Assembly: GCA_902491625.1 (NCBI GenBank) | Contig: CABUIO010000006.1 | Span: 1-64,000 of the forward strand | DNA length: 64,000 bases | Direction of reading: 5' to 3' | Origin: an uncultured Porphyromonadaceae bacterium | Lineage (GTDB): Bacteria > Bacteroidota > Bacteroidia > Bacteroidales > Muribaculaceae | The notes under the pieces: generated by a model | Seen by the model: only the letters and a program-made list of their open reading frames with translations | What the model was told of the DNA's origin: nothing | The model's database searches: none | Made by a program: the position numbers and the translations under genes | Part shown: positions 25,589-34,467 of the stretch, piece by piece | Position numbering within the stretch: position 1 is the stretch's first letter | How the letters are laid out: every line of letters starts with the position of its first letter

Positions 25589-25620
25589 TTTGTTATTTAA
25601 AATACAAAGTACTAACTTTG
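25589..25620 (+). promoter_or_regulatory. Promoter of the Abi-family gene
   Basis: TTTG (25589-25592) and TAACTTTG (25613-25620) have 20-bp spacing, a near-perfect Bacteroidetes promoter. The leader is about 60 nt. Confidence 0.85.
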
Positions 25621-25684
25621 CACCCGATATGACCTCCCACGCTTCCCGTAGAACAGCGCACCCGGGGAGGTCTTCGAGTTTTAT

Positions 25685-26617
25685 ATGGCGTCCTCAGACA
25701 AAATTGAATACCATAAACAACCTTTGACACTCGACCAACAGGTTCAGAAGTTAAAGGAAAAAGGTCTTGTTTTCGATGATGAAAGCGTGGCTAAGGCTTA
25801 TCTTTTCAATATCAGTTACTATCGTTTGCGGGCATACACCTATCCGTTTCAAGATAATTCGGAAGACTCCGGCCATTGCTTTCTGCGTAAAAATCTGCTT
25901 TTCAAGGACTTTATAGATTTGTATTGTTTCGACCGCAGGATGCGCTCCTTGATTTTCAATGCTATTGAAAAAATCGAAGTAGCCGTGCGCACCAAAATTG
26001 TGCAGATCTATGCCGAATCCACGCTTGACAGCCATTGGTACAGTGATGCCATTCTTTACCGTTATCCTATTGATGGCTTGCTCAATCATATTGAAGCCGA
26101 TGTAGAACGCAGCAACGAGGATTTTATCAAACACTACAGGACAAAGTACCATAAGCCACCCATGCCTCCAAGCTGGATGGCTCTGGAAGTAGTGTCGTTC
26201 GCAACCCTGAGCAGAATCTTTCAGGCTCTCAAATCCGATAAGCGCAAGCAATACGTAACCAACCAGTTCGGACTTAAGAAAGTCGATATTTTGGAAAATT
26301 GGCTTCACGCCATATCCAATCTCCGGAATTGTTGTGCTCATCATAGCCGTGTATGGAACCGCCGCTTCATGGTAAGTGTCATACTTCCATACGACGCCAT
26401 TTATTCGTTTATGAACAGAACCACAATCAGGACAATACGGACCAACAAACTTTTTGCGCTTCTTTCCTGTATAGCATATATCCTCTCCATCATCAGCCCG
26501 GACAGCGATTTCAAGAGACGTCTGAAAGAATTACTGCAGTCAGACTGCCGCTTACTTGACCTTAAAGATATGGGATTTCCGGATAACTGGCAGTCGCTTC
26601 CTGTGTGGCGCGATTGA
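25685..26617 (+). CDS. Abi_2 (AbiD/AbiF-like) family protein with a HEPN motif
   Basis: This encodes 310 residues. The N-terminus (KQPLTLDQQVQKLKEKGL), the FDRRMRSLIFNAIEKIEVAVRTKI block and the C-terminal RNCCAHHSRVWNRRF match the Abi-like family linked to abortive phage infection. The Rx4H HEPN ribonuclease signature is R214 to H219. The family is thought to act on RNA during phage infection. Composition is less GC-rich than the flanking core genes, and it stands alone with its own promoter, consistent with acquisition by transfer. Anti-phage activity here is inferred. Confidence 0.88.
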   Translation: MASSDKIEYHKQPLTLDQQVQKLKEKGLVFDDESVAKAYLFNISYYRLRAYTYPFQDNSEDSGHCFLRKNLLFKDFIDLYCFDRRMRSLIFNAIEKIEVAVRTKIVQIYAESTLDSHWYSDAILYRYPIDGLLNHIEADVERSNEDFIKHYRTKYHKPPMPPSWMALEVVSFATLSRIFQALKSDKRKQYVTNQFGLKKVDILENWLHAISNLRNCCAHHSRVWNRRFMVSVILPYDAIYSFMNRTTIRTIRTNKLFALLSCIAYILSIISPDSDFKRRLKELLQSDCRLLDLKDMGFPDNWQSLPVWRD

Positions 26618-26661
26618 TAATCCCTCTCTCGGGGGTTGGGAAGTTTAAAATCGGCGGAAAG

Positions 26662-26691
26662 TTGGGGGTTGCGATTTTTTTATTACTTTTG
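26662..26691 (+). promoter_or_regulatory. rel promoter
   Basis: TTGG (26662-26665) and TACTTTTG (26684-26691) are 18 bp apart. Only 7 nt separate the box from ATG 26699, so the transcript would be leaderless or nearly so. Confidence 0.65.
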
Positions 26692-26698
26692 TGAGTCA

Positions 26699-28981
26699 AT
26701 GAAACAGTCGCAGGATTACATAGCTATCAGCCGTGAGGATGAGGACAGAATGGCGGACGAGGCGTTTCGCGAAGTCCTCAGTCTCTATCTGGCAAGCCAC
26801 CACCGCAAGAAGGTGGAGATCATCGAGCGTGCCTACAGGTTCGCGAGTGAGGCTCACCGCGGAGCACGCCGCCGCAGCGGCGAGCCTTACATCATGCATC
26901 CCATCGCGGTGGCGCGTATCGTCATTGACGAATTGGGACTGGGGAGCACGTCGATCTGTGCGGCGCTGCTCCACGATGTGGTGGAGGACACCGAATACAC
27001 GCGCGACGACATCGCGGCCAATTTCGGCGAGAAGGTGGCCTCGATCGTCGAGGGTCTGACCAAGATCTCGGGAGGCATTTTCGGCGACAGGGCGTCGCTT
27101 CAGGCGGAGAATTTCCGCAAGCTGCTGCTGTCCATGAGCACCGACATACGCGTGATCCTCATCAAGATGGCCGACCGGCTCCACAACATGCGCACTCTTG
27201 CGTCGATGCGTCCGGAGAAACAGCTGAAGATCGCCGGCGAGACGCTCTATGTCTACGCCCCGCTGGCGCACCGTCTCGGACTCTACAACATGAAGCTGGA
27301 GTTCGAGGATCTGGCCTTCAAGTTCGAGCATCCGGGCAAATACGAGGAGATCAAGGCTCTGGTGGATCAGAGTTCGGAACACCGCAACAGCATCGTCGAG
27401 GAGTTTGTGGAGCCTGTGCGCGCCAAGCTCGACGAGGCCGGATTCCGCTATACGATCAAGGCGCGCGTGAAGAGCGCCTACAGCATCTGGCGCAAGATGG
27501 AGACCAAGAAGGTTGGTTTCGACGACATCTACGACATCTACGCCGTAAGGGTCGTGTTCGAGAACGAGGACGACGCCCTGGAGGCGATCCGCTGCTGGCA
27601 GATCTACACTTTTTTCACCGAGGGTCACCGAGTGCATCCCGACCGGCTGCGCGACTGGATCACGACACCCAAGACCAACGGCTACCGCGCGCTGCATCTC
27701 ACCGTGATGGGTCCGGACGGCAAGTGGATCGAGGTGCAGATACGCTCGCGCAAGATGGACGAGATCGCGGAGCTTGGATATGCCGCGCACTGGAAATACA
27801 AGAATGTGGACTACGAGGAGGAGTCGGAGCTTGAGACATGGATGAACACCATCAAGGACATCCTTGCCAATCCGGAGCCTGACGCCATCGACTTCCTCGA
27901 CACCATAAAGCTCAACCTCTTCTCGTCGGAGATCTATGTCTTCACGCCCCACGGCGACCTCGTGACGCTACCTTCGGGAGCAACGGTGCTGGACATGGCG
28001 TTCGCCATCCACACGCAGCTGGGTCTGCAGTGCATCGCCGGCAAGATCAACCACCGGCTCGTGCCGCTGTCGCACAAGCTTGAGAGCGGCGATCAGGTGG
28101 AGATCATCTCCTCCGAGTCGCAGAAGCCTCTGGAGGAATGGCTGTCTTTCTGCCGCACGGCCAAGGCCAAGAGCCGCATCCGTGCCGTGTTGCGCCGACG
28201 TCAGAGCGAGGCAGTGGCCCGCGGCCGCAATATCTACAGGGAGTTTCTTGAGGGTGAGGGGATCAGCGCCTCGATGCCTCTGATGCGGCGGATGCTCGAC
28301 CACTACAGGCTCGCCACGCCCGACGACTTGTACCTGAAGCTCGACAAGGGGGAGGTGACTCTCTCCGCCGCCTCGTTCCGCAAGGTCGGCCACAACCGCC
28401 TGAGCATCTTCGGCAAGCTGCTGCGCAATCCGTTCTCGACGAAACGCCGCAAGGCGCCGGGCGGCGAGGGTACTGCCGCGGCACCGTCCGCCGAGGAGAA
28501 GCGCCAGTCTGTCGACCGCTCGCAGGTCTACGTGCTGCATCCCGACGCTGACAATCCCAACTATCTGCTCGACACGTGCTGCGCGCCGCTGCCGGGCGAC
28601 GATGTGCTCGGTTTCGTCGACGACGACGAGAACGTGGTGCTCCACCGCGTCGACTGTCCCAAGGCGATGCGCCTTAAGACAGCGTTCGGGCCGCGCCTCG
28701 TGGCCACGCGCTGGGAGGGTACCGCCTCGCGGTTCCGCGCCCAGATCGAGATCCAGGGTCTCGACCGCCGCGGCATGATCAGCGATATCGTGGGTGTCGT
28801 GGGTTCGCGTCCCAACGTCGACATTCGCGAAATGAATATAAGCGCCGACAACGAGGTGTTCCGCTGCACCATGACCATCCTCACCGACTCCGCCGCCACC
28901 GTCAGGGCGTTATGCACGCGGCTGCGCAAGATCGGCAACGTGAAGTCGGCCGTGCGCAATTCGCAGATCGCGGACAGCTGA
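26699..28981 (+). CDS. Bifunctional (p)ppGpp synthetase/hydrolase Rel
   Basis: This stringent-response enzyme has 760 residues from ATG 26699. In order: an HD hydrolase domain with an intact metal site (MHP near 66, HD at 92-93 in LLHDVVEDTEYT), a synthetase domain (FDDIYDIYAVRVVFENEDD), a TGS domain (VFTPHGDLVTLPSGATVLDMAF), a helical/zinc-finger region (LDTCCAPLPGDDVLGF) and a C-terminal ACT domain. Both catalytic domains look intact. The frame is open back to 26636, but the promoter lies inside that stretch. A second ATG at 26750 (MADEAFREV) would give a normal leader. The 7TM-HD gene follows 56 nt later. Confidence 0.95.
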   Translation: MKQSQDYIAISREDEDRMADEAFREVLSLYLASHHRKKVEIIERAYRFASEAHRGARRRSGEPYIMHPIAVARIVIDELGLGSTSICAALLHDVVEDTEYTRDDIAANFGEKVASIVEGLTKISGGIFGDRASLQAENFRKLLLSMSTDIRVILIKMADRLHNMRTLASMRPEKQLKIAGETLYVYAPLAHRLGLYNMKLEFEDLAFKFEHPGKYEEIKALVDQSSEHRNSIVEEFVEPVRAKLDEAGFRYTIKARVKSAYSIWRKMETKKVGFDDIYDIYAVRVVFENEDDALEAIRCWQIYTFFTEGHRVHPDRLRDWITTPKTNGYRALHLTVMGPDGKWIEVQIRSRKMDEIAELGYAAHWKYKNVDYEEESELETWMNTIKDILANPEPDAIDFLDTIKLNLFSSEIYVFTPHGDLVTLPSGATVLDMAFAIHTQLGLQCIAGKINHRLVPLSHKLESGDQVEIISSESQKPLEEWLSFCRTAKAKSRIRAVLRRRQSEAVARGRNIYREFLEGEGISASMPLMRRMLDHYRLATPDDLYLKLDKGEVTLSAASFRKVGHNRLSIFGKLLRNPFSTKRRKAPGGEGTAAAPSAEEKRQSVDRSQVYVLHPDADNPNYLLDTCCAPLPGDDVLGFVDDDENVVLHRVDCPKAMRLKTAFGPRLVATRWEGTASRFRAQIEIQGLDRRGMISDIVGVVGSRPNVDIREMNISADNEVFRCTMTILTDSAATVRALCTRLRKIGNVKSAVRNSQIADS

Positions 28982-28984
28982 GCC

Positions 28985-29029
28985 GATCAGGCCAATAAGG
29001 CCGATAAGACTATATAGACCAATAAAATC
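28985..29029. repeat. Junction array of five 9-bp units (AATAAGGCC type)
   Basis: GATCAGGCC, AATAAGGCC, GATAAGACT, ATATAGACC and AATAAAATC fill the space between the rel stop and the next GTG start. The period equals that of the GACTTTAAG arrays, but the sequence differs. Confidence 0.65.
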
Positions 29030-29037
29030 CACTCCAA

Positions 29038-31116
29038 GTGAAAAGAAGCCATCTGAAACATACAGCCATCGTGATCCTGCTGATGCTCGCCGCAACGGCG
29101 CTCATCACCGTGGCGCTGCCGCGTGCCGGACGCGAATCGATCAACTACGAGGAGGGGCAGCCGTGGCGCTACTCGCTGCTGACAGCTCCCTTCGACATTC
29201 CAGTCTACTACGACTCCATCACCGAACGGCGCATGTCGGACTCCATCCGCAACAATCTCCCTCCCTACGTCGACATTTCGACCACCGCCGTCAACGAGGT
29301 GATCGACGGATTTCCTCCGGCTATTGCCGGCAATCCCGCTGTCAGGATGCTGGAGAAACATATCCGCGGGGTCTTCGACAAAGGTGTCGTCGACGAGGAT
29401 GTGAAGACCCGCCTCGAAAGCCAGAGCGGGCGCAAGACTGTCAATCTCGTGTCCGCCTCCAATACCGCGACCCAGACCGACGCCACAGCCATGCTCACAC
29501 CTGTCGAGGCCATGGACTCCATCATCGCACGCTACAAGGCTTCGGCCAATCCATTCATGCAGCTTCCGCAGCAGACATGGGACATCCTTAAGGAGAACCT
29601 CCGCGCCAACGTGACCCTCAACGACACCGTCGACCTGCGGCAGCTCAACAATGCCCTCGCCATGGTCAGCAGCGCCCAGGGCACGATCCGTCAGGGCCAG
29701 CGCATCGTCGACCGCGGCGAGGTCGTGACACCGCAGATCTACCGCAACCTTCAGGAATACGAGCGTATGCTCATGCTGCGCGACGGCACCGGACAGAACA
29801 CCTCCGGATTCATCGTCGGACAGGCCGCATATATCATCATCACTCTCTCGGTTTTCTATCTTTACCTCGCCTTCTACCGCCGCAGAGTCTACTCCTCCAC
29901 GCGCATGATGGTGTTCATCATCTCCGCGATGCTGGTGATAAGCCTCCTCGCCATCCTGCTCGGCGAGACCTTCTCGCTGGGCATATACATGACGCCTCTC
30001 GCCGCGCTCCCGGTGGTGATAATGCTTTTCGTCGATCGGCGCACCGCCGTCGTGACGCTCCTCGCCACTGTGATGATCGGCGCACTTGCCGCCGTCTATC
30101 AGTTCCAGTTCATCTTTCTTGAACTCGTCGCCGGTATGACGGCCATCTTCAGTCTCAAACAGCTCTCGCGGCGCTCGCAGCTGCTCCGCATCAGCTTCCT
30201 CACTTTCCTGGCCTACAGCCTCAGCTACGTCGTGATGACTCTCGTGCTCGAAGGCACCCTCACCGAGCTGTCGCCGCGCCTCTTCATCTACTTCATCATC
30301 AACTCCGTGCTCCTCTCGCTCACCTACGTCTTCATTTTCGTCATCGAGCGCGTGTTCGGCTTCACATCCACCGTCACCCTCGTCGAACTGAGCGACATCA
30401 ACAATCCCCTGCTGCGCCGCCTCAGTGAAGAGGCGCCCGGCACCTTCCAGCACTCCATGCAGGTGAGCACCCTCGCCGCCGACGCCGCACGAGCCATCGG
30501 CGCCGACACACAGCTCGTGCGCACCGGAGCGCTCTACCACGACATCGGCAAGCTCTCCAGCCCGATCTTCTTCACTGAAAACCAGCACGGCGTCAATCCC
30601 CATAACGGTCTCGACCCCGAGACGAGCGCCCGCAAGATCATCAGCCACGTCACCGAGGGCGTGGCCATGGCGCAGAAAGCCAAACTCCCTGCTGTCATCA
30701 AAGACTTCATCCTCGAACACCACGGCAAGGGCGTGACACGCTATTTCTACAACACAGTCGTCAACGCCAATCCCGGCAAGAAGATCGACCCAGCGCCCTA
30801 CACGTATCCAGGTCCCAATCCGCGCTCACGCGAGACTGCCATACTCATGATGGCCGATTCCGTCGAGGCTGCCTCGCGTTCGCTTAAGGAATACACCACC
30901 AAGAGCATCTCCGACCTTGTCGACAAGATCATCGACACGCAGGTCGCCGACGGAATGTTCCGCCAGTCGCCGATCAGTTTCGCTGACATCGAGGAGATAA
31001 AGGATGTGTTCAAGCGCCGCCTCGGCACCATCTACCACTCCCGCGTCGCCTACCCCGAACGCCGCGAACCCGCAACGCCTGCACCAACGCCTACGCAGGA
31101 ACAGCCGCAGAATTAG
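29038..31116 (+). CDS. 7TM-7TMR-HD phosphodiesterase (PgpH-like)
   Basis: This encodes 692 residues from a GTG start. One N-terminal TM helix (about 8-28) precedes a large extracytoplasmic domain (about 30-265). A block of seven TM helices (about 268-470) and a cytoplasmic HD domain (LYHDIGKL, H501-D502; later LEHHGKG) follow. In Listeria PgpH this architecture hydrolyses cyclic di-AMP; the same role is likely but not proven. A Pro/Thr/Gln tail ends the protein. Its position after rel suggests linked nucleotide signalling. The last 44 bases of the gene are duplicated at 33999-34042. Confidence 0.9.
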   Translation: MKRSHLKHTAIVILLMLAATALITVALPRAGRESINYEEGQPWRYSLLTAPFDIPVYYDSITERRMSDSIRNNLPPYVDISTTAVNEVIDGFPPAIAGNPAVRMLEKHIRGVFDKGVVDEDVKTRLESQSGRKTVNLVSASNTATQTDATAMLTPVEAMDSIIARYKASANPFMQLPQQTWDILKENLRANVTLNDTVDLRQLNNALAMVSSAQGTIRQGQRIVDRGEVVTPQIYRNLQEYERMLMLRDGTGQNTSGFIVGQAAYIIITLSVFYLYLAFYRRRVYSSTRMMVFIISAMLVISLLAILLGETFSLGIYMTPLAALPVVIMLFVDRRTAVVTLLATVMIGALAAVYQFQFIFLELVAGMTAIFSLKQLSRRSQLLRISFLTFLAYSLSYVVMTLVLEGTLTELSPRLFIYFIINSVLLSLTYVFIFVIERVFGFTSTVTLVELSDINNPLLRRLSEEAPGTFQHSMQVSTLAADAARAIGADTQLVRTGALYHDIGKLSSPIFFTENQHGVNPHNGLDPETSARKIISHVTEGVAMAQKAKLPAVIKDFILEHHGKGVTRYFYNTVVNANPGKKIDPAPYTYPGPNPRSRETAILMMADSVEAASRSLKEYTTKSISDLVDKIIDTQVADGMFRQSPISFADIEEIKDVFKRRLGTIYHSRVAYPERREPATPAPTPTQEQPQN

Positions 31117-31335
31117 TTTCGCACGAACGTTCGAACGGTGCTGTTTTACAAGGCCGTTACGCAAGGAGAAAGGCCTGTAAGGCCGGGCTATTGTCGTTTC
31201 GGTCTTACAGACCTTTTCGATTGCTGTATTTAATTAATCGATACGCAGGGCTTTGCGGTGTGGCGGCTGCTTCACCGAGCAGTCCTGCGTTCGTGTGCCG
31301 ACCGCGCACGGCAACGTGTTGGAAACAAACGTAAT
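31056..31335 (+). repeat. Left direct repeat of the C10 protease cassette
   Basis: Bases 31073-31116 (end of the 7TM-HD gene) are identical to 33999-34042. Bases 31119-31185 are identical to 34045-34111, and weaker similarity extends back to 31056. Bases 31184-31335 match 34257-34408 with about two differences. The left copy lacks the 145 bp present at 34112-34256, which hold the paired REP hairpins. Confidence 0.9.
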
Positions 31336-31370
31336 ACAATTACAACAATACCAGCAGCGCTACTATATAA

Positions 31371-31428
31371 GATAACGCGTCGCGGAGCGATGTGTATTTG
31401 GTAAAGTCGTTACCGCACGACGTCGCTT
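31371..31428. repeat. 58-bp REP-like hairpin element (second copy at 52548)
   Basis: This segment shares its whole length, with few differences, with 52548-52604. It contains CGCGGAGCG facing a partly matching CGTCGCT, and an inner GGTAAAG/TTACC dyad. It lies inside the C10 cassette. The following stretch 31441-31848 is AT-rich and holds the upstream region of the protease gene, with no further gene seen. Confidence 0.75.
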
Positions 31429-31848
31429 CACCGTGGGCTGATCTCTGATTGTAATTACTCAAATCAAGACTTCATATCAAAACTTCATATCAAAACTATT
31501 TTAATTCAATTCTCCTTGCGGCTACACAAAGCAAACAAAACATCAATCTTGGTTTCATCTTTGACTATAATATCACCAATACAATACGGCATCGCTTCTA
31601 ATTAACCTATAAAATCTCAAAATATGGCGTAATATGATTATAAATACCACAAAACCAACCTATTGAAAATTTCAATATTGTCCCAAGATGGAATATACTC
31701 AGGAAGAATAGGGAATTGCTTATCATGTAATTGTCGAATATTACGTCTATTTGAGGGATTTTATAGATTAACAATTATTAACGTAAATAATCTTCATCAA
31801 ACCATAAATATCGTTAACTTCGAGACGTATTATTAACACTTTACCATC

Positions 31849-33057
31849 ATGAAAAAAGCATTCCTCTTAGCCATTCCGCTACTTATAAGTGGATGTGCAG
31901 CTGAAAACGATCTCGCTCCTGTAGTAGAACGCAATCATTCCCGACACAGGATTTCAGAAGCAAGGGCGGTCAAAAAAGCAGAAAATATGCTGCAGCAAAT
32001 TTCGGAGTCAAAACAAACACGCAGCTCAATGCCTGAAGCTAAAATCAGCTATATGACTACCCCTCGGACTCGCAGTACATCAGAAGAAGTGCTTCCTGAC
32101 ACCCTTCTGTACATAATAAATTTTGGAGACTCAGAGGGATTTGCCGTAGTTTCGACAGACAACCGCACCAGACCAATTTATGCCATATCCGACGAAGGCA
32201 GCATCGACTTGTCGGATACGACCTACAATAAAGGGTTAAAAAGCTTTTTCGATGGCGTAAAGATAGATTACAGTTCAAGTATTGCTGTTTGGCCGGGGGA
32301 TTCCGTCATGCCCGGCCTCGGCTCAGGAGATGACTACGAACTTTCACCATACGTTTTCTGTACTGACATTATCTATCCTATGATTCCAAAACCTGTAAGA
32401 AAATGGAATCAAAAAAAACCGTTCAATTCATCACTCAGACCTACTGAATCCACAGACAATCCAGCTGTAGGATGTGGAGCTGTAGGAACTGGTATGATAA
32501 TGACTTATTTTAAGCATCCTCAAAAATATTATGGAATTCCTATGGATTGGAATGCAATTACAGGAGAAGATTACACCAATAAGGCTATAGCTGATTTTCT
32601 ATGTGAATTAGGGAAACCGCATAATCTGAATATGCAATACGGATGGGAAAGTTCTTGTGCCTTAGAGAGAATCCCAATAACATTCAATAATTATGATTAT
32701 GTAAATCCTGTAAATTATAAAATATTTAACACAGAAAAAGCCTTTATAGCTTTGGAATCATCACCTATTTTATTAGCAGCCACAACTTCCCCATTGGGAC
32801 TCGATTATATACCCGGTCATATTTGGGCAGTCGATGGAAGAGTCAATTACTCCGAATTAGTGACACAATTAGATCCTCCGACCAAACTATTCCATTGCGT
32901 CTGGGGATGGGGAGGGATAGCAAACGGATATTTCTTTTTTAACGGAGGATTTGATTCGACAAATCCCGAATTTCGCGACTTTGACGATGCAGGAGGGAAA
33001 GGAGATTTAAACTTTAATGGTAATACATATTATTGGGGTCCGTTCCAAAAGAAATAA
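31849..33057 (+). CDS. C10-family (streptopain-like) cysteine protease, lipoprotein
   Basis: This encodes 402 residues. A lipoprotein signal ends LLISGC (C16), so the protein should be membrane-anchored. A propeptide region (about 30-200) with DTLLYIINFGDSEGFAVVSTD precedes the mature domain. The catalytic cysteine is C209 in AVGCGAVGTGMIM and the histidine is H324 in PGHIWAVDG. A tryptophan-rich VWGWGGIANGYFFF (351-364) completes the papain-like site. SpeB of Streptococcus and the Bfp proteases of Bacteroides fragilis belong here. Composition is AT-rich. A second lipoprotein gene follows 47 nt downstream. Confidence 0.9.
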   Translation: MKKAFLLAIPLLISGCAAENDLAPVVERNHSRHRISEARAVKKAENMLQQISESKQTRSSMPEAKISYMTTPRTRSTSEEVLPDTLLYIINFGDSEGFAVVSTDNRTRPIYAISDEGSIDLSDTTYNKGLKSFFDGVKIDYSSSIAVWPGDSVMPGLGSGDDYELSPYVFCTDIIYPMIPKPVRKWNQKKPFNSSLRPTESTDNPAVGCGAVGTGMIMTYFKHPQKYYGIPMDWNAITGEDYTNKAIADFLCELGKPHNLNMQYGWESSCALERIPITFNNYDYVNPVNYKIFNTEKAFIALESSPILLAATTSPLGLDYIPGHIWAVDGRVNYSELVTQLDPPTKLFHCVWGWGGIANGYFFFNGGFDSTNPEFRDFDDAGGKGDLNFNGNTYYWGPFQKK

Positions 33058-33104
33058 CATAACAATTCTCTAAAGATAATATAGTAATTTATCAACATAA
33101 AGTT

Positions 33105-33890
33105 ATGAAAAGACTTAAAATGTTAATCGCTTTAGCAATGTTTATCGGACTGTCCACAACATTGTTACTTTCTTCAGGTTGTTCGGATTCGGATGATCCG
33201 ACACCACCGGAAAAGGATGAGCCGGTGAACGAGATGGTGAAGAATTTGGCTTCGGGTGAGATTTCCGGCGAATTCAACCGGTATAGATGCTATAGAGAAA
33301 AATACGATGAGACATCAGGAGAATGGCAAGACATGGGCGTCTTATATGGATGGTATCCTTCTTCTCCAAAAAAGTTTTATATTGTAGATGGCATAATGTA
33401 CTATAAAGTCACTTTTGATGGCTATCCCAGTGCAAGATTATATGCAGTAGAAGAAATTTGGGATGCATATCAGCACATAGAAAATAAACATATAGACTTG
33501 TATGTTGTAAAATCTTTTGAAGTTGACAACAAGACTCTTGCCTTTAAGGATTTTCACAACAGATATATGATTTTTACAACGGCAGAAGAGAATAACCTGA
33601 CTGTTGTGAACGAAGGCAGGACAACACCACCATCGTGCAATGATAAAGGTGAGATTATATGGTATTTTCCGGAACACGATATTACCTATTATGCTTTCAC
33701 TCCCTGCGATGCGCCTGATTTAACGAATAGTAAAACATTCAGTTCCATAAACGAAGCGTATTTGTATGTGATCGAGTACGGACGTGAAAACTGGCCACAA
33801 ATAAAAAATTACATATCAGCGTATATTCGTGACGACATTGACTTCGACCTGTTAGAGGATGAATTTAAAAACAGTCCTGTCATTTTCTAA
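33105..33890 (+). CDS. Lipoprotein of unknown function paired with the C10 protease
   Basis: This encodes 261 residues. The signal peptide has a lipobox LSSGC (C26), followed by an acidic/Pro spacer DSDDPTPPEKDEP. The remainder is rich in Tyr, Phe and Asp with no motif I recognise. It is probably co-transcribed with the protease and ends at a clear terminator. In B. fragilis some C10 proteases are encoded beside dedicated inhibitors, so an inhibitor or substrate-binding role is possible, but no propeptide-like similarity was visible. Confidence 0.7.
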   Translation: MKRLKMLIALAMFIGLSTTLLLSSGCSDSDDPTPPEKDEPVNEMVKNLASGEISGEFNRYRCYREKYDETSGEWQDMGVLYGWYPSSPKKFYIVDGIMYYKVTFDGYPSARLYAVEEIWDAYQHIENKHIDLYVVKSFEVDNKTLAFKDFHNRYMIFTTAEENNLTVVNEGRTTPPSCNDKGEIIWYFPEHDITYYAFTPCDAPDLTNSKTFSSINEAYLYVIEYGRENWPQIKNYISAYIRDDIDFDLLEDEFKNSPVIF

Positions 33891-33912
33891 ACCGAATGAA
33901 CCAATCAGTATG

Positions 33913-33942
33913 GCCTCGCGCATGATTGCGTGGGGCTTTTTT
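33913..33942 (+). terminator. Rho-independent terminator of the protease-lipoprotein unit
   Basis: The 10-bp stem GCCTCGCGCA/TGCGTGGGGC (two G-U pairs) has loop TGAT and is followed by six T. Confidence 0.9.
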
Positions 33943-33979
33943 GTATCGCTGCTGATACGATGTGTTGCGAGGAAGCAAC

Positions 33980-34408
33980 CCTGAACGCCGCGAGACGTCA
34001 ACGCCTGCACCAACGCCTACGCAGGAACAGCCGCAGAATTAGCATCGCACGAACGTTCGAACGGTGCTGTTTTACAAGGCCGTTACGCAAGGAGAAAGGC
34101 CTGTAAGGCCGAGGCGAAAGTAGCCCGGAGCGTCAGCTCCGGGAATAGGCGGTTCCAATGATATTGAGGTCTGTAGGACCGACCAAAAGGTTACATTCGG
34201 ATCGCCCCTACAGGGCTTTATATAAGTTGTGTCCGCGTTTCCCGGAGCTGACGCTCCGGGCTATTGTCGTTTCGGTCTTACAGACCTTTTCGATTGCTGT
34301 ATTTAATTAATCGATACGCAGGGCTTTGCGGTGTGGCGGCTGCTTCACCGAGCAGTCCTGCGTTCGTGTGCCGACCGCGCACGGCAAGGTGTTGGATACA
34401 AACGTAAT
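33980..34408 (+). repeat. Right direct repeat of the C10 cassette with inverted REP pairs
   Basis: This carries a copy of the 7TM-HD gene 3' end (33999-34042; homology extends back to 33980). Next comes a forward REP unit: the GGCCTGTAAGGCC hairpin near 34098-34110 and CCCGGAGC/GCTCCGGG near 34123-34143. An inverted unit follows at about 34240-34285. An AGGTCTGTAGGACCGACC motif lies near 34167-34184. No gene is seen between 33943 and 34467. Confidence 0.9.
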
Positions 34409-34467
34409 GCAATGCACATCCACAACCGCCGGAGCGGTTTTTCGTCCGGGAGAAATGAGGCGGTGAA

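Larger units (their letters stand above)
31073..33998 (+). mobile_element. Putative inserted cassette carrying the C10 protease and lipoprotein genes
   Basis: A unit of about 2.9 kb lies between direct repeats that include the 3' end of the 7TM-HD gene. Its internal sequence is visibly AT-rich compared with both sides. This arrangement is what a single-crossover (Campbell-type) insertion of a circle carrying the same gene end, or integration into the gene's 3' end, would leave. No integrase or transposase is present. Mobility is inferred from the repeats and composition only. Confidence 0.55.

Noticed and set aside
28987..30723. Long open frame (578 codons) on the minus strand
   Set aside because: It lies antisense to the clear 7TM-HD phosphodiesterase gene. 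High GC leaves few stops in the complementary frame, and the translation is His/Glu/Asp/Val-rich without motifs.
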